A stretch of DNA of 64,000 nucleotides from an uncultured Pseudoflavonifractor sp. (GCA_947577065.1 CANPTT010000006.1:1-64000), one strand, 5' to 3'. Positions 34,403 through 43,302 are shown, counted from the stretch's first letter. Numbers and translations are program-made. The notes: generated by a model not told the origin, from the letters alone.

Positions 34403-36838
34403 ATGAAATACGATTTCGGTTCCATCGAACCCAAATGGCAAAAAATCTGGAAGGAGAAAAAGTCCTTCGCCGCCCAGGATCACTCGGACAAGCCCAAATT
34501 CTACGGACTGGTGGAGTTCCCCTACCCCTCGGGCCAGGGCCTTCACGTGGGCCACGCCCGGCCCTACACCGCCATGGACGTGGTGGCCCGGAAGAAGCGG
34601 ATGGATGGGTACAATGTACTGTTCCCCATGGGCTACGACGCCTTCGGCCTGCCCACCGAGAACTACGCCATCAAGAACCACATCCACCCCGCCAAGGTGA
34701 CCCACGACAACATCCAGAATTTTCGCTCCCAGCTCCAGATGCTGGGCTACTCCTTTGACTATGACCGGGAGGTCAACACCACCGATCCCGCTTACTACAA
34801 GTGGACCCAGTGGATCTTCCTCCAGCTCTTCAAAAAGGGTCTGGCCTACAAGACCACCATGCCGGTGAACTGGTGTACCTCCTGCAAGTGCGTGCTGGCC
34901 AACGAGGAGGTGGTGGAGGGCGTGTGTGAGCGGTGCGGCTCCCCCGTCATCCGCAAGGAGAAGAGCCAGTGGATGCTGAAGATCACCGAGTACGCCCAGC
35001 GGCTCATCGACGACCTGGACGATCTGGACTTCATCGAGCGGGTGAAGATCCAGCAGCGCAACTGGATCGGCCGCTCCACCGGCGCGGAGGTCACCTTCAA
35101 GAGCACCGCCGGGGACGACATCGTGGTGTTTACCACCCGGCCCGACACCCTCTTCGGCGCCACGTATATGGTGCTCTCCCCGGAGCACGAGCTGGTGAAG
35201 AGCTGGCTGGAGGCGGGCAGGCTGGCCAACGCGGACGAGGTGACGGCCTACCAGAAGGCCGCGGCCTCCAAGTCCGACCTGGAGCGCACCGAGCTGAACA
35301 AGGAAAAGACCGGCGTGCGCCTGGACGGCGTGAAGGGCATCGACCCGGTGAACGGCCGGGAGATCCCCATCTTCATCTCCGACTACGTGCTGTCCACCTA
35401 CGGCACCGGGGCCATCATGGCCGTCCCCGCCCACGACGACCGGGACTGGGAGTTCGCCAAGAAGTTCGGCTGTGAGATCATCGAGGTGGTGTCCGGCGGC
35501 GAGGACGTGCAGAAGGAGGCCTTCACCGCCAAGGACGACACCGGCATCATGGTCAACTCCGAGTTCCTCAACGGCATGACGGTGAAGGATGCCATCCCCG
35601 CCATCACCAAATGGCTGGAGGAGAAGGGCATCGGCCACGAGCAGGTGAACTACAAGCTCCGGGACTGGGTGTTCTCCCGCCAGCGGTACTGGGGCGAGCC
35701 CATCCCCATGGTCTGGTGCGACAAGTGCGGCTGGGTCCCTCTCCCCGAGGACCAACTTCCCTTGCTCCTGCCTGAGGTAGCCAGCTACGAGCCCACCGAT
35801 GACGGCGAGAGCCCCATCTCCAAGATGACCGACTGGGTCAATACCACCTGCCCCTGCTGCGGCGCCAGCGCCAGGCGGGAAACCGACACCATGCCCCAAT
35901 GGGCAGGTTCTTCCTGGTATTTCCTGCGGTATATGGATCCCCACAACGACAAGGCTTTGGCCTCCAAGGAGGCACTGGAGCAGTGGTCCCCCGTGGACTG
36001 GTACAACGGCGGCATGGAGCATACCACCCTGCACCTTCTCTACTCCCGGTTCTGGCACAAATTCCTCTACGATATTGGAGTGGTGCCCACCAAGGAGCCC
36101 TACGCCAAGCGGACCAGCCACGGCATGATCCTGGGCGAGGGCGGGGAAAAGATGAGCAAGAGCCGGGGCAACGTCATCAATCCCAACGACGTCATCGCCG
36201 CCTACGGCGCGGACACCATGCGGACCTATATCATGTTTATCGGCGACTTTGAAAAGGCCGCCTCCTGGTCCGATAACGGCGTGAAGGGCTGCAAGCGGTT
36301 CCTGGACCGGGTGTGGAACCTCTCCGAGAAGGTCACGGGCGGCATGGAGCAATCTGAGGCCAACGCCGCCGCCCTCCACAAGGCCATCAAAAAGGTCAAT
36401 GAGGACATCGACGCCATGAAGTTCAACACCGCCATCGCCACCCTCATGGCCCTGGTCAATGACTTCTATGCCAACGGCTGTACCAAGGGGGATTACGGCG
36501 CGCTGCTGCTGATGCTCTCCCCCTTTGCCCCCCATATGGCGGAGGAGCTGTGGGAGCAGATGGGCTATGCCAAGGACCACGGCGGCATGGCCTGCGAGCA
36601 GCCCTGGCCCGTCTACGACGAGAGCAAGACCGTGGCCCAGACCGTCACCATTGCCATTCAGGTCTCCGGCAAGCTCCGGGGCACCGTGGAGGTTCCCGCC
36701 GGCAGTGACAACGCCGCCATCGAACACGCCGCCAAAGAGGTCCCCACCGTAGCCAAGTTCCTGGAGCCTCTGGACATCGTCAAGGTCATCCATGTCCCCG
36801 GCAAGCTGGTGAACTTCATCGGCAAGCCCAAGGGCTGA
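34403..36838 (+). CDS. leuS: Leucine-tRNA ligase
   Basis: Class I synthetase charging tRNA-Leu, 811 residues. HIGH motif: [10 protein letters not shown] near residue 47. A zinc-binding insertion carries [14 protein letters not shown] with CERCG. The CP1 editing domain covers about 215-400 ([19 protein letters not shown]). [13 protein letters not shown] is the KMSKS loop near 580; the anticodon and C-terminal domains end [26 protein letters not shown] lies before the ATG. Codon use is strongly GC-ending, which produces an 803-codon antisense ORF with no support. Short leader, own promoter and terminator. Confidence 0.97.
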   Translation: MKYDFGSIEPKWQKIWKEKKSFAAQDHSDKPKFYGLVEFPYPSGQGLHVGHARPYTAMDVVARKKRMDGYNVLFPMGYDAFGLPTENYAIKNHIHPAKVTHDNIQNFRSQLQMLGYSFDYDREVNTTDPAYYKWTQWIFLQLFKKGLAYKTTMPVNWCTSCKCVLANEEVVEGVCERCGSPVIRKEKSQWMLKITEYAQRLIDDLDDLDFIERVKIQQRNWIGRSTGAEVTFKSTAGDDIVVFTTRPDTLFGATYMVLSPEHELVKSWLEAGRLANADEVTAYQKAAASKSDLERTELNKEKTGVRLDGVKGIDPVNGREIPIFISDYVLSTYGTGAIMAVPAHDDRDWEFAKKFGCEIIEVVSGGEDVQKEAFTAKDDTGIMVNSEFLNGMTVKDAIPAITKWLEEKGIGHEQVNYKLRDWVFSRQRYWGEPIPMVWCDKCGWVPLPEDQLPLLLPEVASYEPTDDGESPISKMTDWVNTTCPCCGASARRETDTMPQWAGSSWYFLRYMDPHNDKALASKEALEQWSPVDWYNGGMEHTTLHLLYSRFWHKFLYDIGVVPTKEPYAKRTSHGMILGEGGEKMSKSRGNVINPNDVIAAYGADTMRTYIMFIGDFEKAASWSDNGVKGCKRFLDRVWNLSEKVTGGMEQSEANAAALHKAIKKVNEDIDAMKFNTAIATLMALVNDFYANGCTKGDYGALLLMLSPFAPHMAEELWEQMGYAKDHGGMACEQPWPVYDESKTVAQTVTIAIQVSGKLRGTVEVPAGSDNAAIEHAAKEVPTVAKFLEPLDIVKVIHVPGKLVNFIGKPKG

Positions 36839-36848
36839 TAAGAGAACA

Positions 36849-36887
36849 AAACCGGGCCCCTCTCCTTTGAGAGGGGCCCGGTTTTTG
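36849..36887. terminator. Bidirectional terminator after leuS
   Basis: AACCGGGCCCCTCTC and GAGAGGGGCCCGGTT form a 15-bp stem with a 4-nt loop, followed by TTT and preceded by AAAA; it serves leuS and the converging XRE gene. Confidence 0.92.
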
Positions 36888-36902
36888 AAGATAGATCAAG
36901 GT

Positions 36903-37718
36903 TTACCTCTTCCTCCCCCGGACCAGCATGGTCCCCAGGGCGGCCAGCAGGGCCAGGCGAAGCCCATCCTGAAACCATCCCATGAAGGTGACCAGGCCGC
37001 TGACCGGCAGCCCACCCGCCTGAAAGAGCCAGGTCCCGAGGGGCAGGCTCAGCAGTAGGAACAAAACGCACCCCGCGGCGAACAGGGTCCTATTTTTCTT
37101 CGTCCACTCCATCGTCCCGGCCCTGCCCAGTTTCAGCACCGTCCCCACCAGCAAAGTCATGGCACACAACAACTGGCACCAGGCGATGGCCAACCGGGTG
37201 TAATTCCAGGAGGGCTTCCACAGGAAGGTAAATCGCACCTGGACCCAGCTCAGCCCCGTACCATACCGCAGAAAACCGTCCACCATCAGGAACAGCGCCC
37301 AAGCGCACCACAAGCCCGGACGCCTTTCCACCAGCAGGCAAATCAGGCCGCAGATAAAAAACGGTGTTCCCAGCAAAACTCCCAGCCAGAAAACTCTCCC
37401 TGCCGTGCACACCAGCACCGTTAAAAAAGCCATGCCTAAAAGGACAAGGGCCGCCAGCTTCCGGCCCTCCACCCTCCGCCGCTCTACAACGACCGTCCGG
37501 GGACCTTCCTCCTTTTGCCCCGCTTTCCCCGCTACCAGTTCATCCAAGGTCACTCCGAACAGCTCAGACAGTCTCACCAGCTTATCCAGTTCGGGAACCG
37601 CGCCGTCGGTCTCCCACTTGGAGATAGACTGCCGGGATACCTCCATCGCTTCCGCCAGATCTCCCTGGCTCATATTTTTTGCTGTCCGCAGACGGTTGAT
37701 GTTTTCTCCCAAGCTCAT
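36903..37718 (-). CDS. XRE-type helix-turn-helix protein with membrane domain
   Basis: A 271-residue protein. Residues 1-65 form a Cro/C1-type HTH (NINRLRTAKNMSQGDLAEAM, then SRQSISKWETDGAVPEL). A charged linker is followed by about six hydrophobic segments arranged in pairs (LAALVLLGMAFLTVLVCTAG, VFWLGVLLGTPFFICGLICLL and others). It is a DNA-binding protein tethered to the membrane, an arrangement common in Clostridia whose signals are unknown. The ATG is preceded by GAGGAGGAG. It is divergent from rpsU, with 242 nt between start codons. Confidence 0.85.
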   Translation of the reverse strand: MSLGENINRLRTAKNMSQGDLAEAMEVSRQSISKWETDGAVPELDKLVRLSELFGVTLDELVAGKAGQKEEGPRTVVVERRRVEGRKLAALVLLGMAFLTVLVCTAGRVFWLGVLLGTPFFICGLICLLVERRPGLWCAWALFLMVDGFLRYGTGLSWVQVRFTFLWKPSWNYTRLAIAWCQLLCAMTLLVGTVLKLGRAGTMEWTKKNRTLFAAGCVLFLLLSLPLGTWLFQAGGLPVSGLVTFMGWFQDGLRLALLAALGTMLVRGRKR

Positions 37719-37854
37719 TTGGATCTCCTCCTCTTCTGAGGAAAGGATATCATTTTCAAGCTGAAATGTCCACCAAGCCGCCTTGGAATTTTAGCAACCG
37801 GCGGTTGCGGCCCGCCTTTCAGACCAATTTACAAAAGTTCAAGGAAAAAGTGCC

Positions 37855-37883
37855 TTGACATTCCTCGGCAAATCTCATATAAT
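37855..37883 (+). promoter_or_regulatory. rpsU promoter (consensus)
   Basis: TTGACA, 17-nt spacer, TATAAT: a full match to the sigma-A consensus, as expected for a ribosomal protein gene. Confidence 0.9.
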
Positions 37884-37960
37884 ATCAATGTTAAAGCCAT
37901 AGCTATGTGGCCCTTTCGCGGTGGACGAGTTCCCGCCGCTTTGGAGGGAGGGGAAATACA

Positions 37961-38143
37961 ATGTCGGAGATCCATGTAAAAGAGGGCGAGTCCCTGGAAA
38001 ACGCACTCAAGCGCTTCAAGCGCAGCTGCGCCAAATCTGGCGTGCTGGCCGAAGTCCGCAAGCGCGAGCATTACGAGAGCCCCAGCGTCAAGCGCCGCAA
38101 GAAGTCTGAGGCCGCCCGCAAGAACCGCAAAAAGTTCTATTGA
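37961..38143 (+). CDS. rpsU: 30S ribosomal protein S21
   Basis: Small-subunit protein needed for translation initiation on structured messages, 60 residues. It begins [20 protein letters not shown], shows the conserved [20 protein letters not shown] and ends in a basic tail. The ATG has GGAGGGAGGGG upstream; the 18 extra codons of the track ORF are discarded because the promoter lies only ~25 nt before them and they show no homology. Monocistronic, with a consensus promoter and a strong terminator, rather than in the rpsU-yqeY pair. Confidence 0.97.
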   Translation: MSEIHVKEGESLENALKRFKRSCAKSGVLAEVRKREHYESPSVKRRKKSEAARKNRKKFY

Positions 38144-38148
38144 TCAAG

Positions 38149-38184
38149 TCAAAAGCCCTGTGCCGTAAGGCACAGGGCTTTTTT
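38149..38184 (+). terminator. Terminator of rpsU
   Basis: AAAGCCCTGTGCC and GGCACAGGGCTTT form a 13-bp stem with a 4-nt loop (GTAA), followed by TTT. Confidence 0.92.
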
Positions 38185-38217
38185 CCGTCCAAGGGTGCGG
38201 AGGACCTTCACGGCGGC

Positions 38218-38988
38218 TTACCCCAGCAGCTCCCCCAAAAGGTCTCCCGTGGTCTCGTAGGGCAAAAAGGCGGTCCGGATCCCCAGGTTGGCCGCCAACC
38301 GCAGCTTTTTTCGGATACTCCCGGCATCGTCAAAAAGGACGAAGTGGCCCTTCTCCCCCGCCATATAGGTAAAGTAATGGGCACACAGCTCACCGGAAAA
38401 AAACACATCCGCCCCGTGCTCCTCCCGACGGCGCTCCAGCTCCTCCACCGTCAGGGGTGCTCCCGTGCCGTTGGGAGAGGGCAGCAGGAAATCCTCCGCC
38501 GTGCGCTCGATCCATAGGGCCAGCCGCCCCGCGCCGAAGCTCTCCCCCGCCGCCTCCAGCCGCCCCTGGAGAGATCCGCCGGAAAGGGCGGTGGAAATCA
38601 GCACTCCGGCAGAGGGCGCGGCGGACCCGTAAGGCTCAGAGACATAGAATTTCAGTCCCCGGCTCCGGCACAGCTCCCCCAGCTTTCCCACCGCCTCGCT
38701 GAGGACCGGAGCGGGGCGGCCCAGAAAGCGGCAAACCACCCCGGTAAACTTCCGGGCGGCACACTCCCGCAGCACCTCGTTGCAAAAACCCCCGGCCTCC
38801 CCACCCCCGGAAAAGCCGGCGTCGTCAATGACCATCAACCCTCCCTGCGGCGTTACCGGGCCATTTGCCCGAAAGAGATGGGGCCCGCCCCCCACCCGGT
38901 AGGCCAAATGGGCCACCGGCTTTCCCCAGGTCCCAACGGCGGTCACTTCACCCGGCTTGGCCGCCAAAATCATTCCGATCTGCTCCAT
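38218..38988 (-). CDS. Hypothetical protein, possible degenerate GH18-like TIM barrel
   Basis: A 256-residue soluble protein with no signal peptide. Segments such as LMVIDDAGFSGGGEAGGFCN, FTGVVCRFLG, LKFYVSEPYGSAAPSAGVLI, RLALWIERTAEDFLLP and GHFVLFDDAGSIRKKLRLAA alternate like the strands of a beta-barrel. The last one recalls the end of family-18 spore-cortex hydrolases (DDxxSIRxKL then a glycine-turn). The usual GH18 catalytic DxxDxE is not present, so hydrolase activity is doubtful. The start is the ATG at 38988, ten codons inside the track ORF. It converges with rpsU. Confidence 0.6.
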   Translation of the reverse strand: MEQIGMILAAKPGEVTAVGTWGKPVAHLAYRVGGGPHLFRANGPVTPQGGLMVIDDAGFSGGGEAGGFCNEVLRECAARKFTGVVCRFLGRPAPVLSEAVGKLGELCRSRGLKFYVSEPYGSAAPSAGVLISTALSGGSLQGRLEAAGESFGAGRLALWIERTAEDFLLPSPNGTGAPLTVEELERRREEHGADVFFSGELCAHYFTYMAGEKGHFVLFDDAGSIRKKLRLAANLGIRTAFLPYETTGDLLGELLG

Positions 38989-39092
38989 CTTCCATTTCCC
39001 CCTTGTCCAAAGGACCATAATGGTGGTATAATTATTTCATATTATGATGCTGGAACGGAAAACAGAAGTCCCAGTTGACAAGAGGTGATCCC

Positions 39093-39590
39093 TTGGCTTT
39101 TCCCCTGATCCCCCGACGGGTGGTGGACAGCATATACGACCTGCGGCCCCGGGACCTGTGGGATGCCGGGGTCCGGCTGGTACTGGCCGATCTGGACAAT
39201 ACCCTGACCCCCTATGAGCAAGCGCTCCCCTCCCCCGCCCTCCGGACCTGGAAGGAGGAATTGGACCGCGTCGGTATCCCCCTCTATGTGGTCTCCAACA
39301 GCCGCAAAAGCCGCCGTTGTCCCGATTTTTGCTCCGCCCTGGGCGTCCCCTGCGTGCGCCATGCCGGCAAGCCCAGCCGCAAGGGGTTTGCGCGGGCTTT
39401 AGCGGAAACGGGGATCCCCGCGGAACACGCCATTATGGTGGGAGATCAAATTTTCACCGATATCTGGGGCGCCAACCGGGCGGGGGTGACCTCCGTGTTG
39501 GTACGGCCCCTGGCATGGGGGAAAAACCCCCTGCGGCGAGTGCGCTATGCCGCTGAAGCTCCCTTCCGCCTGCTTGGAAAAAGGATGTGA
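39093..39590 (+). CDS. YqeG-family HAD IIIA phosphatase
   Basis: A 165-residue HAD-superfamily phosphatase of the YqeG type found across Firmicutes. Motif I is VLADLDNTLTPY with the nucleophile Asp, motif II is VVSNSRKS, the conserved Lys lies in HAGKPSRKGF, and motif III is IMVGDQIFTDIWGANRAG. The start appears to be a TTG (TTGGCTTTTCCC) with AGAGGTGA about seven bases upstream; the track start at 39075 is also TTG but lies at the SD itself. A TIM-barrel gene starts four bases after its stop. The physiological substrate is unknown; a phosphatidylglycerophosphate phosphatase role is known for related GEP4-type enzymes. Confidence 0.85.
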   Translation: MAFPLIPRRVVDSIYDLRPRDLWDAGVRLVLADLDNTLTPYEQALPSPALRTWKEELDRVGIPLYVVSNSRKSRRCPDFCSALGVPCVRHAGKPSRKGFARALAETGIPAEHAIMVGDQIFTDIWGANRAGVTSVLVRPLAWGKNPLRRVRYAAEAPFRLLGKRM

Positions 39591-39594
39591 TCAG

Positions 39595-40443
39595 ATGCCT
39601 GCCAAATTTGGACCCGCCGGCAATGCCGACGCCTTTCCCTACAGATCCTCGATAGACGCGCCCCGCTGGCTCAGGGAGTTGGGGCTGGACTGCTATGAAT
39701 ACCAATGCGGTAAGGGGGTCAACGTGGGAGAGGATACCGCCCGAAAGCTGGGCCAAGCGGCCCGGGAGGCGGGTATCTCCCTCTCCCTCCACGCCCCCTA
39801 TTTCATCAACCTGGCCAACCCTGACCCGGAAAGCTTGAAAAAGACCACCGGCTACATTCTGGCCGCCTGTCAGGCCGCCGACTGGATGGGGGCCACCCGG
39901 GTGGTGGTCCACACCGGGGCCCTTATGAAGCGGACCCGGCGGGAGGCGCTGGATATCGCCCTGGATTCCATGAAGAGGGTACTGAAGGCCTGGGAGGGCG
40001 AGGGCTATAGCCACATCGCCCTATGCCCGGAGACCATGGGAAAGATCAATCAGCTCGGTGACCTGACCGAGGTCTTGGAATTGTGCCGGCTTGATGATCG
40101 GCTCATCCCCTGCGTGGATTTCGGACATCTGTACGCCCGGTCCCTGGGGGAGCTGACGGGGCCCGAGGCCTGCGGGGCCATACTGGATCAGATGGAGAGG
40201 GCCCTGGGTTCGGAGCGGGTCCGGACCTTCCACAGTCACTTCTCCCAGATCGAATTTACTCTCAACGGCGGAGAAAAATGCCACCGGACCTTTGCCGACA
40301 ACGGGGGCTTCGGCCCCGACCCGGCCCCTCTCATGGCGGAGATCGCCCGCCGGGGATGGGAGCCCACCTTCATCTGCGAGAGCGCCGGGACCCAGGACAA
40401 GGACGCCCTGACCATGAAGGATCTCTACCTAAAGGCGCAGTAA
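39595..40443 (+). CDS. Endonuclease IV-like TIM-barrel protein
   Basis: A 282-residue protein of the AP endonuclease 2 / xylose isomerase-like superfamily. The order of motifs follows endonuclease IV: LSLHAPYFINLANPD, VVVHTGALMKRTR, CPETMGKINQLG, CVDFGHLYAR, FHSHFSQIEF and FICES at the end. Several zinc-ligand motifs differ from classical Nfo (for example HTGA where HPGS is usual and PETMGK where ENTAG is usual). It may therefore be a sugar-phosphate isomerase-like or deoxyribonuclease IV-like paralogue rather than the main repair enzyme. The ATG follows AAAAAGGATGTG. It begins four bases after yqeG and its 3' end overlaps the oppositely oriented small gene by 15 nt. Confidence 0.82.
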   Translation: MPAKFGPAGNADAFPYRSSIDAPRWLRELGLDCYEYQCGKGVNVGEDTARKLGQAAREAGISLSLHAPYFINLANPDPESLKKTTGYILAACQAADWMGATRVVVHTGALMKRTRREALDIALDSMKRVLKAWEGEGYSHIALCPETMGKINQLGDLTEVLELCRLDDRLIPCVDFGHLYARSLGELTGPEACGAILDQMERALGSERVRTFHSHFSQIEFTLNGGEKCHRTFADNGGFGPDPAPLMAEIARRGWEPTFICESAGTQDKDALTMKDLYLKAQ

Positions 40444-40662
40444 CTCTATCCCCAGCCGTATCCCATTGAGAAGATAGCGCCGACATTCTATTTCCATGTA
40501 CTCCCAATGGGCATCCATAAATTTATCCATGAGTTCTGGACCTACTGCTTCTTCCACTCTATCTTCCAATTTATCCCGGAGTTTTTTATTTTCCAAATAT
40601 TCCTCTGTTTTTGGGATCGGCTCCTGCCAAAGCAGGTCAAATAGCTCTTCCATAAAATTCAT
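40429..40662 (-). CDS. Small DUF6809-like protein
   Basis: A 77-residue acidic helical protein (MEELFDLLWQEPIP, then LRDKLEDRVEEAVGPELMD) whose end, YLLNGIRLGIELLRL, recalls DUF6809 proteins, which end in a similar YGxRLGxRLxLE pattern. RBS AGAGGTGA lies before the ATG at 40662; MEELFD at 40653 is an alternative. The gene is visibly richer in A and T than its surroundings and is divergent from a small XRE regulator of the same composition. Such pairs are often carried by mobile elements in Clostridia. Function unknown. Confidence 0.6.
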   Translation of the reverse strand: MNFMEELFDLLWQEPIPKTEEYLENKKLRDKLEDRVEEAVGPELMDKFMDAHWEYMEIECRRYLLNGIRLGIELLRL

Positions 40663-40735
40663 AAAATCACCTCTATTAGATATTTTCTATGTTTATTGTA
40701 TAGCTTTTTTCTAAGTGCGTCAAGGGGGTATCCTT

Positions 40736-40954
40736 ATGTTTGATGCAAAAATATTTGGGCAACGGCTCTTTTGCCTTAGAAAGCAGCTGGGCAAAACACA
40801 AGCCGATATTGCAAAATTATTAGGGGTCACTCCTACTCAAGTCAGCGATATGGAGGGGGGCAAAACTGGCACCACAATGCCCCGTCTCTGCCTCCTCTGC
40901 GACTACTTCAACGTCTCCGCCGATTATCTTCTGGGTCGTACAGATTCCAAGTAA
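40736..40954 (+). CDS. Small XRE-family DNA-binding protein
   Basis: A 72-residue Cro/C1 helix-turn-helix protein consisting of little more than the DNA-binding domain: RLFCLRKQLGKTQADIAKLL, then VTPTQVSDMEGGKTG and NVSADYLLGRTDSK. AAGGGGGTATCC precedes the ATG; the track GTG at 40715 has no SD. It faces away from the DUF6809-like gene across 73 AT-rich bases, the layout of a small self-regulating cassette. No toxin-like partner follows: the next 600 nt have no gene. Confidence 0.8.
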   Translation: MFDAKIFGQRLFCLRKQLGKTQADIAKLLGVTPTQVSDMEGGKTGTTMPRLCLLCDYFNVSADYLLGRTDSK

Positions 40955-41558
40955 GATGATTGCCAGCAAATTTATCACTGCGTGGTTGCGAAAGACCATT
41001 CTTTGACGGGCCAAAGAATGGCCTCTCGCGCTCTCCAAGAAAGCCCTAAGGTCAAGACCATGTGTTCTGAAGTCGGCTCTTGCGCCTTTTCGCTCCCTGG
41101 TTCTTCTTGCCCCGCACCCGTGCGTACGCAAGCGGAACACAGAAAGAAAGTTCGTTGAAATCACGCCGCCTCTATCCTACACAGCTTGATGCCTGGTTCT
41201 TCTCAGGGCGGGCCGATGAGGATATCGGCCCCTACGGGAGGGAGGGTCCTGCGGCCCTGCCGCCACCTCAAAGCCCACGGAGTTTGGGCGGATCAACGGT
41301 CAGCTCCACCAGAAAAAAGGCCATAACCAAAGGTTTGTGTCAAATCGCAGGGGGGCTTGACCCCCAACATGAAAGCCTGGGGTCCAGGGGGCCCGCAGGC
41401 CCCCTGGTGCTTTTCTGGGGGTCCGGGGGGCGTCTTTTTGCACAAAAAGATGTCCCCCGGGCTTCCCACCTATCAATGTTGCTCATCGGATGGGCTAAAC
41501 GTGGTACCGCCTACATCAGACTGTCAGAACATCATTTTCCAGAAAGGAAGTCCTTACT
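40955..41558. other. Gene-free, strongly structured 604-nt stretch
   Basis: No credible gene on either strand; the track ORFs here have no SD, no homology and odd composition. It holds three marked inverted repeats: CCATTCTTTG/CAAAGAATGG at 40996-41021 (perfect, 6-nt loop), CCAGGGGGCC/GGCCCCCTGG at 41384-41407 (perfect, 4-nt loop) and GGGGGCGTCTTTTT/AAAAAGATGTCCCC at about 41426-41460 (G-U pairs allowed). GTGGTACCGC near 41501-41510 resembles the T-box core. It could be a leader of the following peptidase gene, a small RNA or the remains of a mobile element. Confidence 0.6.
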
Positions 41559-42623
41559 ATGAACCACCTGAAACAGATCGCCGCCAAGCTATCCGAGTTC
41601 CATATTGACGCCATGCTCTGCTCCTCCGAGCCCGGAGAGTTCTATGCCGTAGGTCTCCACGGGGAGGGCTACGCCATTGTAACGGCTGACGCCGCCCGGT
41701 ATATCACCGACTCCCGGTACATCGAGGTCGCCAACGAGACCGTGAAGGACGCCGAGGTCATTATGGTGGACGGACAGAGGAACTACGCCGCCGCCCTCAA
41801 CGAGTTTATTGACGCCCACGGCGTTAAGACTCTGGGCATTGAGGATGGGTATATGTCCCTGGGGCAATATAACGCCCTTACCAAGGACCTTCACGCCAAG
41901 CTGGTAAATGCCAACGGACTTATTACCGGCCTGCGCGCCAGCAAGGATGAGGAGGAGTTTGCCCGGATGGTGAGGGCCCAGGAGATCACCGACAGGGCCT
42001 TTGCCGAGATCCTGAACTTTATCAAGCCCGGCATGACCGAGGCGGAGATTGCCGCCAAGCTGGTCTACGACATGATGCGCTTTGGAGCCCAGCGGACCTC
42101 CTTCGATCCCATCGTGGCCTCCGGGCCCAACGGCAGCAAGCCCCACGCTATCCCCGGTCCCCGCCAGGTCCAAAAGGGAGAGTTCATCACCATGGACTTT
42201 GGCTGCGTCTATGAGGGCTACTGCTCTGACATGACCCGAACTGTGGCGCTGGGAGAGATCGACGGGGATAAGCGCCGGGTCTATGACACCGTGCTGGCCG
42301 CTCAGAAGGCGGGCATTGCCATGTCCAAGGCCGGTGTCCCCGGCGCGGACATCCACAAGGCCGCCGCCCAGGTCATCCAGGAGGCGGGCTACGGCCCCTA
42401 TTTCGGCCACGGCTACGGTCACAGTGTGGGCATCGAGATCCACGAGTCCCCCAACGCCAACTCCCGGGACCACACCCCCATGCCTGTGGGGGCCATGGTG
42501 TCCGCCGAACCGGGCATCTATCTCCCCGGCCAGTTCGGTGTGCGCATCGAGGATGTGGTCCGGATGGACCAGGGTGGCTGCACCGACATCACCCACTCCC
42601 CCAAGGAGCTTATCATTCTGTAA
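41559..42623 (+). CDS. pepQ: M24 Xaa-Pro aminopeptidase/dipeptidase
   Basis: Cytoplasmic dinuclear metallopeptidase of the proline peptidase group, 354 residues. The N-terminal creatinase-like domain covers about 1-125. The catalytic pita-bread domain has all five metal ligands in context: MDFGCVYEGYCSDMTRT (two Asp), GHGYGHSVGIEIHES (His), AEPGIYLPG (Glu) and GVRIEDVV (Glu). It probably removes residues next to proline in imported peptides. AGAAAGGAAG precedes the ATG. A GNAT gene follows after 10 nt and a VanX-like gene after that, so the three probably form a peptide-use operon. The pepP and pepQ names are not cleanly separable here. Confidence 0.9.
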   Translation: MNHLKQIAAKLSEFHIDAMLCSSEPGEFYAVGLHGEGYAIVTADAARYITDSRYIEVANETVKDAEVIMVDGQRNYAAALNEFIDAHGVKTLGIEDGYMSLGQYNALTKDLHAKLVNANGLITGLRASKDEEEFARMVRAQEITDRAFAEILNFIKPGMTEAEIAAKLVYDMMRFGAQRTSFDPIVASGPNGSKPHAIPGPRQVQKGEFITMDFGCVYEGYCSDMTRTVALGEIDGDKRRVYDTVLAAQKAGIAMSKAGVPGADIHKAAAQVIQEAGYGPYFGHGYGHSVGIEIHESPNANSRDHTPMPVGAMVSAEPGIYLPGQFGVRIEDVVRMDQGGCTDITHSPKELIIL

Positions 42624-42633
42624 GGAGGCCCTC

Positions 42634-43302
42634 ATGGTTATTGAGATCATTCAGCGGGAGATCCCCGTGAAAGGCATTGGCTATCTGATCCTTCGGGACT
42701 GCCCGGAGGACCGGCTGGACGACGGACTGAAAAAGGGCATGGAGCGGCTGAAAAAGGCCGGGGCTAAGAAGGTCTGGGCCACCTCCCTGCCGGAGGGCGA
42801 GCCTTTTCACTCCGGCCCGGTCGGCATATGGCAGCTCACCCATGTCCACGATATAGTGCGTATGGAGCGCGCCCTGCCCGCCGAAAAGCCCGAGCGCAAG
42901 CTGAATCTCCGCTCCCCCAAAAAGGGACAGGAGGAGGGGCTTTATCTGTCCCTTGTGAACCGTGCCTTTGCCGATGTGCCCAACGCCGCCACCCAACGGC
43001 CCACCGATCTTCGGAAACAGAACCACCGCTATGCCGTCGCCTACCAGGGGGACAAGCCGGTGGGCGCCTTCGAGATGGATCTGACGGAAAAGACCCCTGA
43101 GCTGGTATCTCTGGCGGTGGAGCCGGAGATTTGGCGGCAGGGGTATGGGCGCGCTGTCCTCCGGGCGGCCCTTGACTCCCTGGGCAAGGCCCCGGCCTGT
43201 ACTTTGATGGTATCCTCCGCCAACCCCGCCGCCCTGGCCCTTTACGAGGCCGAGGGCTTTGCCCAGACCGGGGTGGTCTCCAGCTGGTTCGAGGTGGTTT
43301 GA
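42634..43302 (+). CDS. GNAT family N-acetyltransferase
   Basis: A 222-residue protein. An N-terminal ~85-residue region (IIQREIPVKGIGYLILRDCP onwards) is followed by a GNAT acetyl-CoA-binding domain with VSLAVEPEIWRQGYGRAVL (motif A, Q/RxxGxG/A form) and NPAALALYEAEGF (motif B). The acceptor is unknown. The track ORF opens 117 codons earlier, inside pepQ in another frame; the real ATG follows TAAGGAGG. It lies between a peptidase and a D-Ala-D-Ala dipeptidase-like gene and its stop overlaps the next start (TGATG). Confidence 0.85.
   Translation: MVIEIIQREIPVKGIGYLILRDCPEDRLDDGLKKGMERLKKAGAKKVWATSLPEGEPFHSGPVGIWQLTHVHDIVRMERALPAEKPERKLNLRSPKKGQEEGLYLSLVNRAFADVPNAATQRPTDLRKQNHRYAVAYQGDKPVGAFEMDLTEKTPELVSLAVEPEIWRQGYGRAVLRAALDSLGKAPACTLMVSSANPAALALYEAEGFAQTGVVSSWFEVV

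Noticed and set aside
34382-36793. 803-codon ORF antisense to leuS
   Set aside because: LeuS is certain. GC-rich third positions leave the opposite frame open; the antisense product is a low-complexity Gly/Val/His/Leu chain with no domain and no RBS.
41080-41562. 160-codon ORF upstream of the peptidase gene
   Set aside because: No SD, composition unlike real proteins, runs through perfect hairpins; treated as non-coding.
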